In this document: positions 12,332 through 22,966 of the stretch, in pieces
Numbering within the stretch: the first letter of the stretch is position 1
Layout of the letters: every line of letters begins with the position of its first letter
Assembly (NCBI GenBank): GCA_910588095.1
Contig: CAJUQH010000004.1
Location: 1 to 64,000 of the forward strand
Direction: 5' to 3'
DNA from: an uncultured Eggerthellaceae bacterium
GTDB taxonomy: Bacteria; Actinomycetota; Coriobacteriia; Coriobacteriales; Eggerthellaceae
Length of the DNA stretch: 64,000 bases
Position numbers and translations under genes: made by a program
Notes under the pieces: model-generated
What the model saw: the letters and a program-made list of their open reading frames with translations, nothing else
What the model was told of the DNA's origin: nothing
Databases searched by the model: none

Positions 12332-14968
12332 CTAATCGAGCGGCTGCTCGGACTCGATGATGGAGCGGTAGAGCGCCATGAGGCGCTCGGAGGGGTCGAT
12401 GCCCAGCTCCTCGGAGAGGCAGCGGCGGCACGTGAAGTACGCCTCCAGGGCCTCGGGGCGCTGGTCGAGCTGGCGCAGCACGTCCATGAGCAGGATGCAG
12501 GCGTCCTCGCGGCACGGGTCGCGGCGCACCGCCTCGCGGACGAACCAGAGCGAGCCGCGGTCCTCGCCCGCGCGCCAGAGCCGCTGCGATGCGGCCAGCA
12601 AGGCGTCGACGAGCTGGGCATGGTAGCGCCGCCGCAGCGAATTGACCAGGTCGTTGCCGAGGTCGCAGGGCAGCAGGTCCTCGCCGTACTCGGTGCACAC
12701 CAGGTCATACATGCGCGACCAATCCTCCTTGCCCTTGGGCAGCGTCAGGTCGCGCAGCAGCACCTCGAACCCGGCGATGTCGGTGTCGACGAGGTGCGGG
12801 TCGAGACGGCAGCCCTCCTGGGTGCGCACGAGATAGGGGCAGGCGCCGTCGACGGTGAGCGCCCGGCGCAGCTGCGACCATACGCTGTAGAAGTTCTTCA
12901 TGGCCGACTTGGGCTGGCTCATGGGCCACAGCGCCTCGGCCAAACGACGCCGGCTTATCTCGCGGCCATGGTTGAGCACGAGCACCGCCAGCAGGATGCG
13001 CGTCTTGTGGCGGTTCAGCTCGCGCGGCCGCACCGTCACGCCGCCCACGCTCACCTGCAAGCCGCCGAACAGCCGCACCCGCAACGTGGGCATGCTCGTC
13101 GGGCGCCCGGCAGGCGGCGCTTCGGCAGCGCCGCCTTCGGCGCCGCCATAGGGCTCGCTGCCGACAGCGTCCTTCGCCTGGCTGGCACCGCCTGCGAACA
13201 AGCTGCGGGCTTCCTCGCGCTGAGCGAACAGCGCGACTTCGGCCTTGCGCACCTGGGCGAGCGCCCCGGCTGCCGGCAGGTAGGCCGCATAGCGCGGGTC
13301 GCTCGCAGCGACGCGCTCCAGGGCGCTGGCCGCCGTGGCGGCGCACCACCCGAGGGCGCCGTTGGCTGCCTCGTGCTCGGTGCAGGTGCGTATGTAGCGC
13401 GCCGCCTTGTCGATGCCCTCTTGCGGGCCCAAGGCGCCCGGCTCGCAGGCTGCCGCCTCGTCGAGCATCCAAGCCGCCGCCAGCAGCAAGGCGTTGCGCC
13501 GTGCTGCCGCCGCTTGCACCGCCTTGGGTGCGGCGCTGCGCTGCTCGAGCCACAGCTCGACGGTGCTCTGGGGCTCCTCGGCAAGGCGCAGGGCAAGGGC
13601 CGCCAGGCAGCGCCAATCCATGCCCTCCTCGGTCAGCTCCATCGCCTCGTTGGCCGCCAGCGGCTCGGCTCCTGCCGCAACCAGATGCTCGCGCAGCAGC
13701 TCGACCATGCGGCTGCGCACCGAAGCCGTGCCGGAGCGCAACCCGGTGAGCGCGGCCACGATGCGGGTGCGCAGCGAAGCGGTGCCGCTGGCTGCCACTC
13801 GGCGCACGTCGGCTGCTGCCCGGCGTTCCTCGCCCAGCACGAGCCACGCCCAGCCTCGCATGGCCGCCAAGTCCTCCCTTGCGGTCGCAGCCCGGCGCCT
13901 CACGCGCTCGTGCAGCGAGACGAAGGGCAGCGCGCCGCCTGCCAGCAGCATGCGATAGCCGTTGCGCGCAAGCCAGCGCGTTGCGGGCTCCTTCGCCAGG
14001 AAAGCCCCCGCGAGCTGGGCGCCGCGGGTCGCCTGGCCGCGCATCACCAGCGCATCGGCCAGGTGCTCGCACAGCGCGTCGCGGCTGCCATGCGCGGATG
14101 GCTCGACGCAAGCATCCAAGCGCCGCCTGAACACCGCCGCCATCTGGTCGATGGGAGCCTCGATGGTGCAGAACAGGCCGCTGCGCATGTCGATGCCCAA
14201 GAACGGGTACTGGTCGGCCAGCAGGCCGCACAGCTCTTCGGCGCGGCTGCCAGGCAGGAAGGCCGCCACGTCGTCCACCGTCCCGCGGACGAGCGCCAGC
14301 ACCACCAAAGCCGCCAGGCGCAGCTCGGCGGGCACCTCGTCGCCGACCATGCCCTCCATCAGCAGCCGCTCTCCGCCCTTCCCCCAGCGGATGCATGGCG
14401 TGTGGTCGGCCGGTATGCAGCTGGCCTCCCACCCCTCGTGCAGTCGCCCGCTGGCAGCTTCGTGCCGCATCTCGGCCGAGGACAGCATGAGGTCGGCCGC
14501 AGTGAGCAAGGTGCGGTCCCGCTGCAGCGTCGCGAACACGTCGGACACGGGCGTGCAGACCGCCATCACCTCGACGCCGCTTTCCAAGAGCCCATCCAGC
14601 AGGGCTGCGAAGGCTTCGGCGCGGTCGGCACCCAGGTGCGGCACATCGTCCCAGACCACCAGGGCAAGCTCGGCGTCGATGGCGCGCATGCCCTCGACCA
14701 AGGTGCCCGCATCCAGGTCGCGCAGGAAGCACGGGCTCGTGCAATCCACCCAGAACACGTGCCTGAACCCGAACACGATGTCGGCGTACTCGCACGCCAA
14801 TGCGGTGCGGCCGTAGCCTGGCGGCGCCACGATGAAGCGGGCCACGGTGCGGTCGCGCAGCATGAGCGCGATGAGGTCGGCGCGCGACACGCGGCGTGGC
14901 AAGTCGACGCCTTCGGGTGCGTACCCTTGGCAATGGCAGGTCCTGAGGAAGTTCGGCATTGAACTCAT
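12332..14968 (-). CDS. SARP/BTAD-type transcriptional regulator with N-terminal NTPase domain
   Basis: 878 residues. The N-terminal part resembles the STAND-type NTPase of MalT/LuxR-like regulators: a P-loop-like stretch APPGYGRT (48-55) in which the usual lysine is arginine (R54), then a Walker-B-like LALVVWDDV. The middle (about 300-620) is alanine-rich and helical, probably repeat-like. Residues 626-725 form a winged-helix DNA-binding domain and 726-878 a bacterial transcriptional activation (BTAD) domain, as in Streptomyces antibiotic regulatory proteins. The order (NTPase first, SARP last) is the reverse of AfsR. It diverges from a P1-family aminopeptidase gene, with paired near-palindromes between them. 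Target and inducer are unknown. Start is ATG 14968, or ATG 14959 (residue 4). Confidence 0.85.
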   Translation of the reverse strand: MSSMPNFLRTCHCQGYAPEGVDLPRRVSRADLIALMLRDRTVARFIVAPPGYGRTALACEYADIVFGFRHVFWVDCTSPCFLRDLDAGTLVEGMRAIDAELALVVWDDVPHLGADRAEAFAALLDGLLESGVEVMAVCTPVSDVFATLQRDRTLLTAADLMLSSAEMRHEAASGRLHEGWEASCIPADHTPCIRWGKGGERLLMEGMVGDEVPAELRLAALVVLALVRGTVDDVAAFLPGSRAEELCGLLADQYPFLGIDMRSGLFCTIEAPIDQMAAVFRRRLDACVEPSAHGSRDALCEHLADALVMRGQATRGAQLAGAFLAKEPATRWLARNGYRMLLAGGALPFVSLHERVRRRAATAREDLAAMRGWAWLVLGEERRAAADVRRVAASGTASLRTRIVAALTGLRSGTASVRSRMVELLREHLVAAGAEPLAANEAMELTEEGMDWRCLAALALRLAEEPQSTVELWLEQRSAAPKAVQAAAARRNALLLAAAWMLDEAAACEPGALGPQEGIDKAARYIRTCTEHEAANGALGWCAATAASALERVAASDPRYAAYLPAAGALAQVRKAEVALFAQREEARSLFAGGASQAKDAVGSEPYGGAEGGAAEAPPAGRPTSMPTLRVRLFGGLQVSVGGVTVRPRELNRHKTRILLAVLVLNHGREISRRRLAEALWPMSQPKSAMKNFYSVWSQLRRALTVDGACPYLVRTQEGCRLDPHLVDTDIAGFEVLLRDLTLPKGKEDWSRMYDLVCTEYGEDLLPCDLGNDLVNSLRRRYHAQLVDALLAASQRLWRAGEDRGSLWFVREAVRRDPCREDACILLMDVLRQLDQRPEALEAYFTCRRCLSEELGIDPSERLMALYRSIIESEQPLD

Positions 14969-15122
14969 CTCCTTCGGTATCGGATGGCGGATCCTCAGAC
15001 CTCCTCAGGAAAACGGCTCCCCCGAGGAGGGGGCGCCTATGGTAGGCCAGTGCCGCAACCCTGGCAAACCGGGCGAAAACCGCTGTCTCGACCCTTGCCA
15101 TCAATGCTCTGACCTGGCGATG

Positions 15123-15184
15123 CTGTCGCTGAGCGACAGTGCGCGAACAGCGCTTCTCGACCCGAGCCTATCGCTAATCGACAG
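15123..15184. promoter_or_regulatory. two near-palindromic 17-bp elements, candidate operators
   Basis: CTGTCGCTGAGCGACAG (15123-15139) and CTATCGCTAATCGACAG (15168-15184) match at 14 of 17 positions and begin 45 bp apart. The first has perfect 7-bp arms. They lie in the 313-bp space between the divergent SARP regulator and the aminopeptidase gene, just upstream of the latter's promoter. Binding by the SARP protein is an inference. The rest of the gap (14969-15122) shows nothing I can assign. Confidence 0.4.
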
Positions 15185-15195
15185 GGGTTGATAAG

Positions 15196-15224
15196 GGTTG
15201 ATTTTCGCAGCCGTGCGCTACAAT
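15196..15224 (+). promoter_or_regulatory. putative promoter of the P1-family peptidase gene
   Basis: A -10 box TACAAT lies at 15219-15224, 57 bases before the start codon. TTGATT-like sequence upstream offers a -35 with short spacing (about 15 bases), so only the -10 is convincing. Confidence 0.4.
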
Positions 15225-15281
15225 AGCGCCCAGAGCATGAGGGAAGCGCCCCAAGCGCCCCCACCAGAGAAAGGCATCGCC

Positions 15282-16283
15282 ATGACCCCAGCATCGCTAG
15301 CCCCCGCCACCTTCGCCGACCTGCCTGCTTTCGGGGCAGCCCACGCCACCAACCAAGCCGCAGGCACCGGCTGCACCGTCGTGGTGGCGCCCGAAGGGGC
15401 TGTGGCGGGAGTTGATGTGCGGGGCGGAGCGCCGGCCACGCGAGAGACCGACTTGCTGCGACCCGAGAACATGGTCCAGGAAGTGCATGCGGTGGCCATC
15501 AGCGGCGGCTCAGCCTATGGTCTCGAAGCCGCGGGCGGGGTCATGAAGGCGCTGGCCGAGGCGGGTTGCGGCTTCGAGCTGGCAGGGCTGCGCGTGCCCA
15601 TCGTGCCCCAGGCTTGCCTGTTCGACCTGCCCGTTGGCGAGCCGGTGGCGCCCGACATGCCCATGGGGGCTGCGGCGACGCGGGCAGCGCTCGAACGGGT
15701 GGGAACGCCCTACGAATTGGAGCAGGGAAACGTCGGCGCGGGCTGCGGTGCCACGGTGGGCAAGCTGCTCGGCCCGCAGAACGCCATGAAGGGCGGGTTC
15801 GGGTGGTCAGGCGCGAAGCTCGGGAGCCTCGCCGTAGTGGCATGCGTGGCGGTGAATGCCGCCGGCAACGTGCGCGGCGCCGACGGGCAATGGCTGGCCG
15901 GCGCGCAGAGGGACGGCCGCATCGTGAGCATCGAGGAGGCCTTCGGCCTGCACGCCTCCGCAGCCACGGCCGCAAGCGCGGGCGCCCCTTGCGCCAACAC
16001 CACCCTCGGCATCGTGCTCACCAACGCCAAGCTGACCAAGGCCCAGGCCACGAAGGCCTCTTCCATGGCCCACGACGCCTACGCGCGCGCCATCTGGCCC
16101 GTGCACACCACCAACGATGGCGACACCATCTTCACCATGGCCAGCGGCGAGGTGGAGGCGATGGTGGACACCGTGGGCGTGCTGGCCTGCGCCGCCATGC
16201 AGGCTGCCATCGAGAGCGCCGTGCTCAGCGCCGAAGGCGCCTACGGCCTCAAAGCTGCGCGGGACCTTCCCCTTCAGGGTTAG
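15282..16283 (+). CDS. P1-family (DmpA/NylC-like) self-processing aminopeptidase/amidase
   Basis: 333 residues from the ATG at 15282, preceded by an AGAGAAAGG site. The family motif GNVGAGCGATVGK is present (about 150-162), as is the GGSAYGLEAAGGVMKAL helix. Members are N-terminal-nucleophile hydrolases that cleave themselves into two chains; in NylC the cut is Asn-Thr. Here the corresponding NTT is at about 239-241 (PCANTTLGIVLTNA), so Thr240 is the predicted nucleophile. Substrates in the family range from D/L-peptides and beta-peptides to nylon oligomers; none can be assigned. It has no signal peptide. The last 35 bases overlap the end of convergent rsfS. Confidence 0.88.
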   Translation: MTPASLAPATFADLPAFGAAHATNQAAGTGCTVVVAPEGAVAGVDVRGGAPATRETDLLRPENMVQEVHAVAISGGSAYGLEAAGGVMKALAEAGCGFELAGLRVPIVPQACLFDLPVGEPVAPDMPMGAAATRAALERVGTPYELEQGNVGAGCGATVGKLLGPQNAMKGGFGWSGAKLGSLAVVACVAVNAAGNVRGADGQWLAGAQRDGRIVSIEEAFGLHASAATAASAGAPCANTTLGIVLTNAKLTKAQATKASSMAHDAYARAIWPVHTTNDGDTIFTMASGEVEAMVDTVGVLACAAMQAAIESAVLSAEGAYGLKAARDLPLQG

Positions 16284-16710
16284 CCTGCAGCATCGCCGCG
16301 ATGCGGTCGGAGTACTCGAGGCCCTCGAGCCCCGCCTCGGCCGCCAGGTCGATGACCGGCGCGTCGTTCCACAGCTGCTCGAGGCGATAGAAGTCGCGGG
16401 TCTCGGGCATGAAGACGTGCACCACGATGTTGCCGTAGTCCAGCAGGCTCCATGAGCCGTCCGCTGAAACCTCGCGATGGGTCGGCTTTATGCCGTCATC
16501 TTCGCGAAGCTTGTCCTCTATCTCCTCGATGATGGCGTTCACCTGGCGGTTGTTGGCCGCCGTGGCGATGACGAAGTAGTCGGTCACCCCGATGAGGTCC
16601 CGCACCTCCTGCACCATTATGTCGGTGGCCTTCTTCTCGTTGGCCGCCCGCGCGGCATCCAGCGCGCACTCCCGCGAGAAACGAGCCTGCTCAGCTACCT
16701 TGTCGGTCAT
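16249..16710 (-). CDS. rsfS: ribosomal silencing factor RsfS
   Basis: 153 residues, slightly longer than most RsfS (DUF143) proteins because of a C-terminal extension. Conserved segments include VTDYFVIATAANNRQV (42-57) and SWSLLDYGNIVVHVF (86-100). RsfS binds L14 and blocks subunit joining when nutrients are low. It is the last gene of the obgE-proBA-nadD-yqeK-rsfS group, 15 bases after yqeK; nadD-yqeK-rsfS is a common bacterial cluster. The 3' end overlaps the convergent P1 peptidase gene by 35 bases. Confidence 0.93.
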   Translation of the reverse strand: MTDKVAEQARFSRECALDAARAANEKKATDIMVQEVRDLIGVTDYFVIATAANNRQVNAIIEEIEDKLREDDGIKPTHREVSADGSWSLLDYGNIVVHVFMPETRDFYRLEQLWNDAPVIDLAAEAGLEGLEYSDRIAAMLQANPEGEGPAQL

Positions 16711-16725
16711 AGCCGTGCCTTCCTC

Positions 16726-17367
16726 TCAGCGCACCGCCGACGGCATGGGGTCGGCACCCGGGGCCGCGCGGTACGTTCCTTCGTCTTGCATGTAGGCGTT
16801 CCAGAACGCCGTGGTCTTCGAATACAGCTTCTTGCGTCGCTCGAGCATCGTGCCGAACAGGTGCGCATAGGTGCGCAGGTACAGCTCGCGCAGGCTCACC
16901 TCGCCCACCGCCGCGCGCAGCGCATCGGCCTCGGGCCCCACGCGGCCCGGCTCCAGCGCATCGGCGATGTAGGCGACCATGTCGAGCGGGGCCATGTCGG
17001 CAGCGCCCACCGTATGCCGCCTGACCGCCTGCAGGACATCGGCCGGTATCTCAGGGTATTCCCATGCCAGCGCCGCCGCCGCAGTCATGCCGTGGAGCAG
17101 CCGCGGCATCTCCAGCAGCTCAGGGTCGACCTCGACCTGGTACTCCTTCACGCGGTCGAGTATGGCAGGGTCGTCATAGCCCTTGTCCCAATCGTGCAGG
17201 ATGCCCGCCAGGCGCGCCTTCGCCTCGTCGACCCCGTAGGCACGGGCCAGGTCGGCAGCCGTGGCGGCCACGTTCTGAGAGTGGCGGAACCGCTTAGGGC
17301 CTACGCGGCCCTGGAGCTCCTGCTCGCGGGCCCGGTAGAAGCCCCCGCTCAGCGCATCTTCGCTCAC
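16726..17367 (-). CDS. yqeK: HD-domain phosphohydrolase YqeK
   Basis: 213 residues from a GTG at 17367 whose GTGA overlaps the nadD stop by four bases; longer open sequence upstream is only the shadow of nadD in another frame. The HD-fold metal ligands are visible as RFRHSQNVA (about 19-27), LHDWDKG and LLHGMTAA, followed by VRRHTVG. YqeK proteins hydrolyse Ap4A symmetrically into two ADP. Coupling to nadD and rsfS is typical and suggests co-expression of NAD synthesis and stress-nucleotide turnover. Confidence 0.92.
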   Translation of the reverse strand: MSEDALSGGFYRAREQELQGRVGPKRFRHSQNVAATAADLARAYGVDEAKARLAGILHDWDKGYDDPAILDRVKEYQVEVDPELLEMPRLLHGMTAAAALAWEYPEIPADVLQAVRRHTVGAADMAPLDMVAYIADALEPGRVGPEADALRAAVGEVSLRELYLRTYAHLFGTMLERRKKLYSKTTAFWNAYMQDEGTYRAAPGADPMPSAVR

Positions 17368-18062
17368 AAGCCCTCCTTCGCCGGGCCTTGATAGAGCCCC
17401 TTCTCCGCGATGTAGCTGTTGACGACCCGCGGGATGTAGCCCTCCACCGAAAGCCCTTTCGCCAGCCGAACGCGCACTTCGCTCGACGACACATCCACGC
17501 CCGCGTTGTCCAGCTCGGTCACATGGAACCCCTGCTCGCGCAGCTGCTCGCGCAGGTTGTCGCGCAGCTCGTAGCCTGGGCGCGACAGCACGATGAACGA
17601 CGCCAGGCTCTTCAGGTCGTCGGGCGCACGCCACTTCAGCAGCGACAGCAGCGCGTCCACTCCCAAGATGAACACGATCTCGACGTTCTCGGGGTAATGG
17701 GCCCGCACGGCCCGCAGCGTGTCGATGGTGTAGGAAACGCCCTCGCGCCGCGTCTCCATGTTGCTGGCATCGAAGTAGGGGTAGTGGTACTCATGGGCCG
17801 CCATGTCGCACATGGCGAAGCGGTCCTCGGGGCTGGCCACCACCGTCTGCTGCTTGAACGCGGGCACGCCCGAGGGCATGAACACGACCGCATCCAGGTC
17901 GAAGGCCCGGTGCACCGCGTAAGCCGCGCAGATGTGCCCCACATGGACGGGGTCGAAGGTGCCGCCGAATATGCCCACGCGCCGCGGGGTGCCGTCGAGC
18001 CCCAAATCGTCGAAGCGCTGGCTCACCACGTACGGAGCGCCCGCCGGCATCGCACCGCTCAT
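17364..18062 (-). CDS. nadD: nicotinate-nucleotide adenylyltransferase
   Basis: 232 residues. GIFGGTFDPVHVGHI (about 30-44) is the nucleotidyltransferase signature, and SSSEVRVRL near the C-terminus is the ISST-type motif. NadD converts nicotinate mononucleotide and ATP to deamido-NAD. The conserved domain starts near residue 28; ATG 18062 abuts the proA stop codon, and an ATG four codons later is an alternative. It overlaps yqeK by four bases. Confidence 0.94.
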   Translation of the reverse strand: MSGAMPAGAPYVVSQRFDDLGLDGTPRRVGIFGGTFDPVHVGHICAAYAVHRAFDLDAVVFMPSGVPAFKQQTVVASPEDRFAMCDMAAHEYHYPYFDASNMETRREGVSYTIDTLRAVRAHYPENVEIVFILGVDALLSLLKWRAPDDLKSLASFIVLSRPGYELRDNLREQLREQGFHVTELDNAGVDVSSSEVRVRLAKGLSVEGYIPRVVNSYIAEKGLYQGPAKEGL

Positions 18063-19340
18063 CTAGGCCCTCACCTGGCCGTTGCCGCGCGCCACGTACT
18101 TGTAGGAGGTCAACGCGTCGGTGGCGAAAGGGCCGCGAGCATGCAGCTTCTGGGTGGAGATGCCTATCTCGGCGCCCAGGCCGAACTGCCCGCCATCGGT
18201 GAACGCCGTGGAGGCGTTGGCGTAGACCGCTGCCGCATCGACGCAGGCCAGGAACTCGTCGATGGCCTGCTCGTCGGTGGCCACGATGGCCTCGGAATGG
18301 TGGGTGCCGTAGCGGTTGACGTGGGCCACGGCCTCGGCCACGCCAGGAACGCAGCGCACCGCTATCTCGGGGCCCAGGTACTCGGTCTCCCAGTCGGCCT
18401 CGGTGGCCAGCACGACGGCGCCTGCCGCCATGTTCGCCTCGGCCGCGATGGCGCAGGCGCGCTCGTCGCCATGGACGAGCACCCCCTTCTCCGCCAAGGC
18501 TGCCAGGGCCCAGGGCAGGAAGCGCTCAGCCACCGCCTCGTCCACCAGCAGCGTCTCGGCTGCGTTGCACACGCCAAAGCGGCGGCACTTCGCGTTCATG
18601 AGGATGGCCAGCGCCTGCTCCAGGTCGGCCGAGCCGTGCACGTACACATGGCAGTTGCCCGTGCCCGTCTCGATGACCGGCACCTTCGACGCCTCGACGC
18701 AATGATGGATGAGCCCGGCGCCGCCGCGCGGTATGAGCACGTCCACGATGCCGTGCAGGCTCATGAGCGCGTCGGTGGCCGCGCGGTCAGTGCTGGTGAT
18801 GGCGCAGATGCTGCCCGCCGGCAGCCCTGCTGCCCCGGCCGCCTGGGCCAGCACGTCACAGATGACCTCGTTGCTGCGCGCTGCCAGGCTGCCGCCGCGC
18901 AGCACGCAGGCGTTGCCCGACTTCACGCAGATGCCCGCCGCATCGGCGCACACGTTCGGGCGCGCCTCGAACACCACGGCCACCACGCCCAACGGCACGC
19001 TCACGCGGGTGAGCTCGATGCCGTTGTACATGGTGCGGCGCTCCTGCACGTGGCCCAGCGGGTCGGGCAGCGCCATGAGGTCCTCGAGCGCGGCCGCCAT
19101 GGCCTCGATGCGACCCTCATCCAGCATGAGCCGGTCGAGGATGGCCTCGGACGTGCCCGCCTCGCGGGCGGCCTCCATGTCGGCCTGGTTGGCCGTCATG
19201 ATGGCCGCGGCCTTGTCGCGCAGCGCCTGGGCCATGGCGGCCAGGGCGCCGTCGCGCGCTTCGGGCGCCGTGCGGCCGAGCGGCCCGCTGGCTGCCTTGG
19301 CCTCAAGGGCCAGCTGCCGTACCTCGTCTTGGAGAAGCAT
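18063..19340 (-). CDS. proA: gamma-glutamyl phosphate reductase
   Basis: 425 residues, typical length. It reduces gamma-glutamyl phosphate to glutamate semialdehyde in proline synthesis. The aldehyde-dehydrogenase-like catalytic cysteine lies in KCRRFGVCNAAETLLV (Cys in GVCNAAE), with RGGAGLIHHCVE before it. It lies 18 bases after proB, which makes its substrate, and directly abuts nadD. Confidence 0.95.
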   Translation of the reverse strand: MLLQDEVRQLALEAKAASGPLGRTAPEARDGALAAMAQALRDKAAAIMTANQADMEAAREAGTSEAILDRLMLDEGRIEAMAAALEDLMALPDPLGHVQERRTMYNGIELTRVSVPLGVVAVVFEARPNVCADAAGICVKSGNACVLRGGSLAARSNEVICDVLAQAAGAAGLPAGSICAITSTDRAATDALMSLHGIVDVLIPRGGAGLIHHCVEASKVPVIETGTGNCHVYVHGSADLEQALAILMNAKCRRFGVCNAAETLLVDEAVAERFLPWALAALAEKGVLVHGDERACAIAAEANMAAGAVVLATEADWETEYLGPEIAVRCVPGVAEAVAHVNRYGTHHSEAIVATDEQAIDEFLACVDAAAVYANASTAFTDGGQFGLGAEIGISTQKLHARGPFATDALTSYKYVARGNGQVRA

Positions 19341-19358
19341 CGGAGATGCCCTTCCCTT

Positions 19359-22023
<2,665 letters not shown>

Positions 22024-22076
22024 ATGACGAACTGCTCAGACGTTAGGAGCGCCTTCCCGTTCGATGTACGCCGCCC

Positions 22077-22328
22077 TTAAGCCTCGGGGCGCACATGGAT
22101 GCGGCGCTTCACGCCGCGGGTGAACTCCAACGTGCCGTCGCACAGGGCGAACAGGGTGTCGTCCTTGCCGCGGCCCACGTTCTCGCCAGGGTGGAAGTGC
22201 GTACCGCGCTGGCGCACGATGATCTGGCCGGTCTTGATGCGCTCGCCGCCGAACTTCTTGACGCCCAGTCGCTGAGCGTGGGAGTCGCGGCCGTTGCGGG
22301 TGGAGCCTAAGCCCTTCTTATGTGCCAT
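22077..22328 (-). CDS. rpmA: ribosomal protein L27
   Basis: 83 residues starting [17 protein letters not shown], with no cleavable N-terminal extension of the Firmicutes (Prp-processed) type. The N-terminus of L27 reaches the peptidyl transferase centre. It lies 21 bases after rplU and ends just before an intrinsic terminator. Confidence 0.97.
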   Translation of the reverse strand: MAHKKGLGSTRNGRDSHAQRLGVKKFGGERIKTGQIIVRQRGTHFHPGENVGRGKDDTLFALCDGTLEFTRGVKRRIHVRPEA

Positions 22329-22349
22329 GATGTGCCTCCTTCGCCTTCG

Positions 22350-22892
22350 CTACTCAGCAGGCTTCTCGTCGGCCTTCTTGGCCGTGGTCTTCTTCGCCGC
22401 GGGCTTCTTGGCAGCCGGCTTCTTCTCGGCGGCCTTGGCCTCGGTCTTCTTGGCAGCGGGCTTCTTGGCCGCTTCCTTCTTCTCAGCCGGCTTCTCAGCC
22501 TTGGCCGCGGTCTTCTTCTCGGCAGCCTCGGCCGGCTTCTCGTCGGCCTTCTTGGCGGCAGCCTTCTTCGGCGCAGCGGCCTTCTCGGAGCCCACCGCAT
22601 CGATATGCACGCGCATCAGCTGCTGGCGATGGCCGCGCAGCTTCTTGTAGTTCTTGCGCTTCTTGAACTTGAACACCAGCTGCTTCTCGCCCTTGTAGTG
22701 CTCGAGCACGGTGGCCAGCACCTTGGTAGCAGCGGCCTTGGCCGGATCGGCCTCCACCTTCTCGCCGTCGACCACGCAGATGGCCGGCAGCTCGACGGTC
22801 GAGCCCGGCTCCGCATCCATCTTCTCGATGCAGATCTTATCCCCTGGGGCGACCTTGTACTGCTTGCCGCCCGTCTTAACGATTGCGTACAT
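22350..22892 (-). CDS. rplU: ribosomal protein L21 with long Lys/Ala/Pro-rich C-terminal tail
   Basis: 180 residues; ordinary L21 is about 103. Residues 1-102 are a normal L21 (MYAIVKTGGKQYKV..., FKFKKRKNYKKLRGHRQQ). Residues 103-180 are a low-complexity tail of repeated KKPAAKK, EKPAE and KKAAAK units with balanced lysine and glutamate, resembling the lysine-rich tails of actinobacterial histone-like proteins. It is probably disordered and RNA- or surface-exposed. A well-formed promoter lies upstream, so rplU-rpmA is an independent unit despite being next to polA. Confidence 0.95.
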   Translation of the reverse strand: MYAIVKTGGKQYKVAPGDKICIEKMDAEPGSTVELPAICVVDGEKVEADPAKAAATKVLATVLEHYKGEKQLVFKFKKRKNYKKLRGHRQQLMRVHIDAVGSEKAAAPKKAAAKKADEKPAEAAEKKTAAKAEKPAEKKEAAKKPAAKKTEAKAAEKKPAAKKPAAKKTTAKKADEKPAE

Positions 22893-22929
22893 GAATGCTT
22901 CTCCTTGTTATGATTAAACGCAAGGCAAT

Positions 22930-22958
22930 ATCTTACCAGCGCCCCTGGGGCGCGTCAA
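22930..22958 (-). promoter_or_regulatory. sigma70-type promoter of rplU-rpmA with palindromic spacer
   Basis: -35 TTGACG (22953-22958), 17-base spacer, -10 TAAGAT (22930-22935). A perfect 7-bp-armed palindrome GCGCCCC-T-GGGGCGC occupies 22939-22953, filling the spacer, and could be an operator. The site lies in the 74-base gap between polA and rplU. Confidence 0.7.
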
Positions 22959-22966
22959 CACAAAAA

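Noticed and set aside
12332-14968. Assigning the SARP-type gene to antibiotic production
   Set aside because: No biosynthetic gene cluster is present; only a peptidase gene is adjacent.
17368-17634. Upstream extension of yqeK
   Set aside because: It is the nadD sequence read in another frame; the GTG at 17367 with GTGA overlap is the better start.
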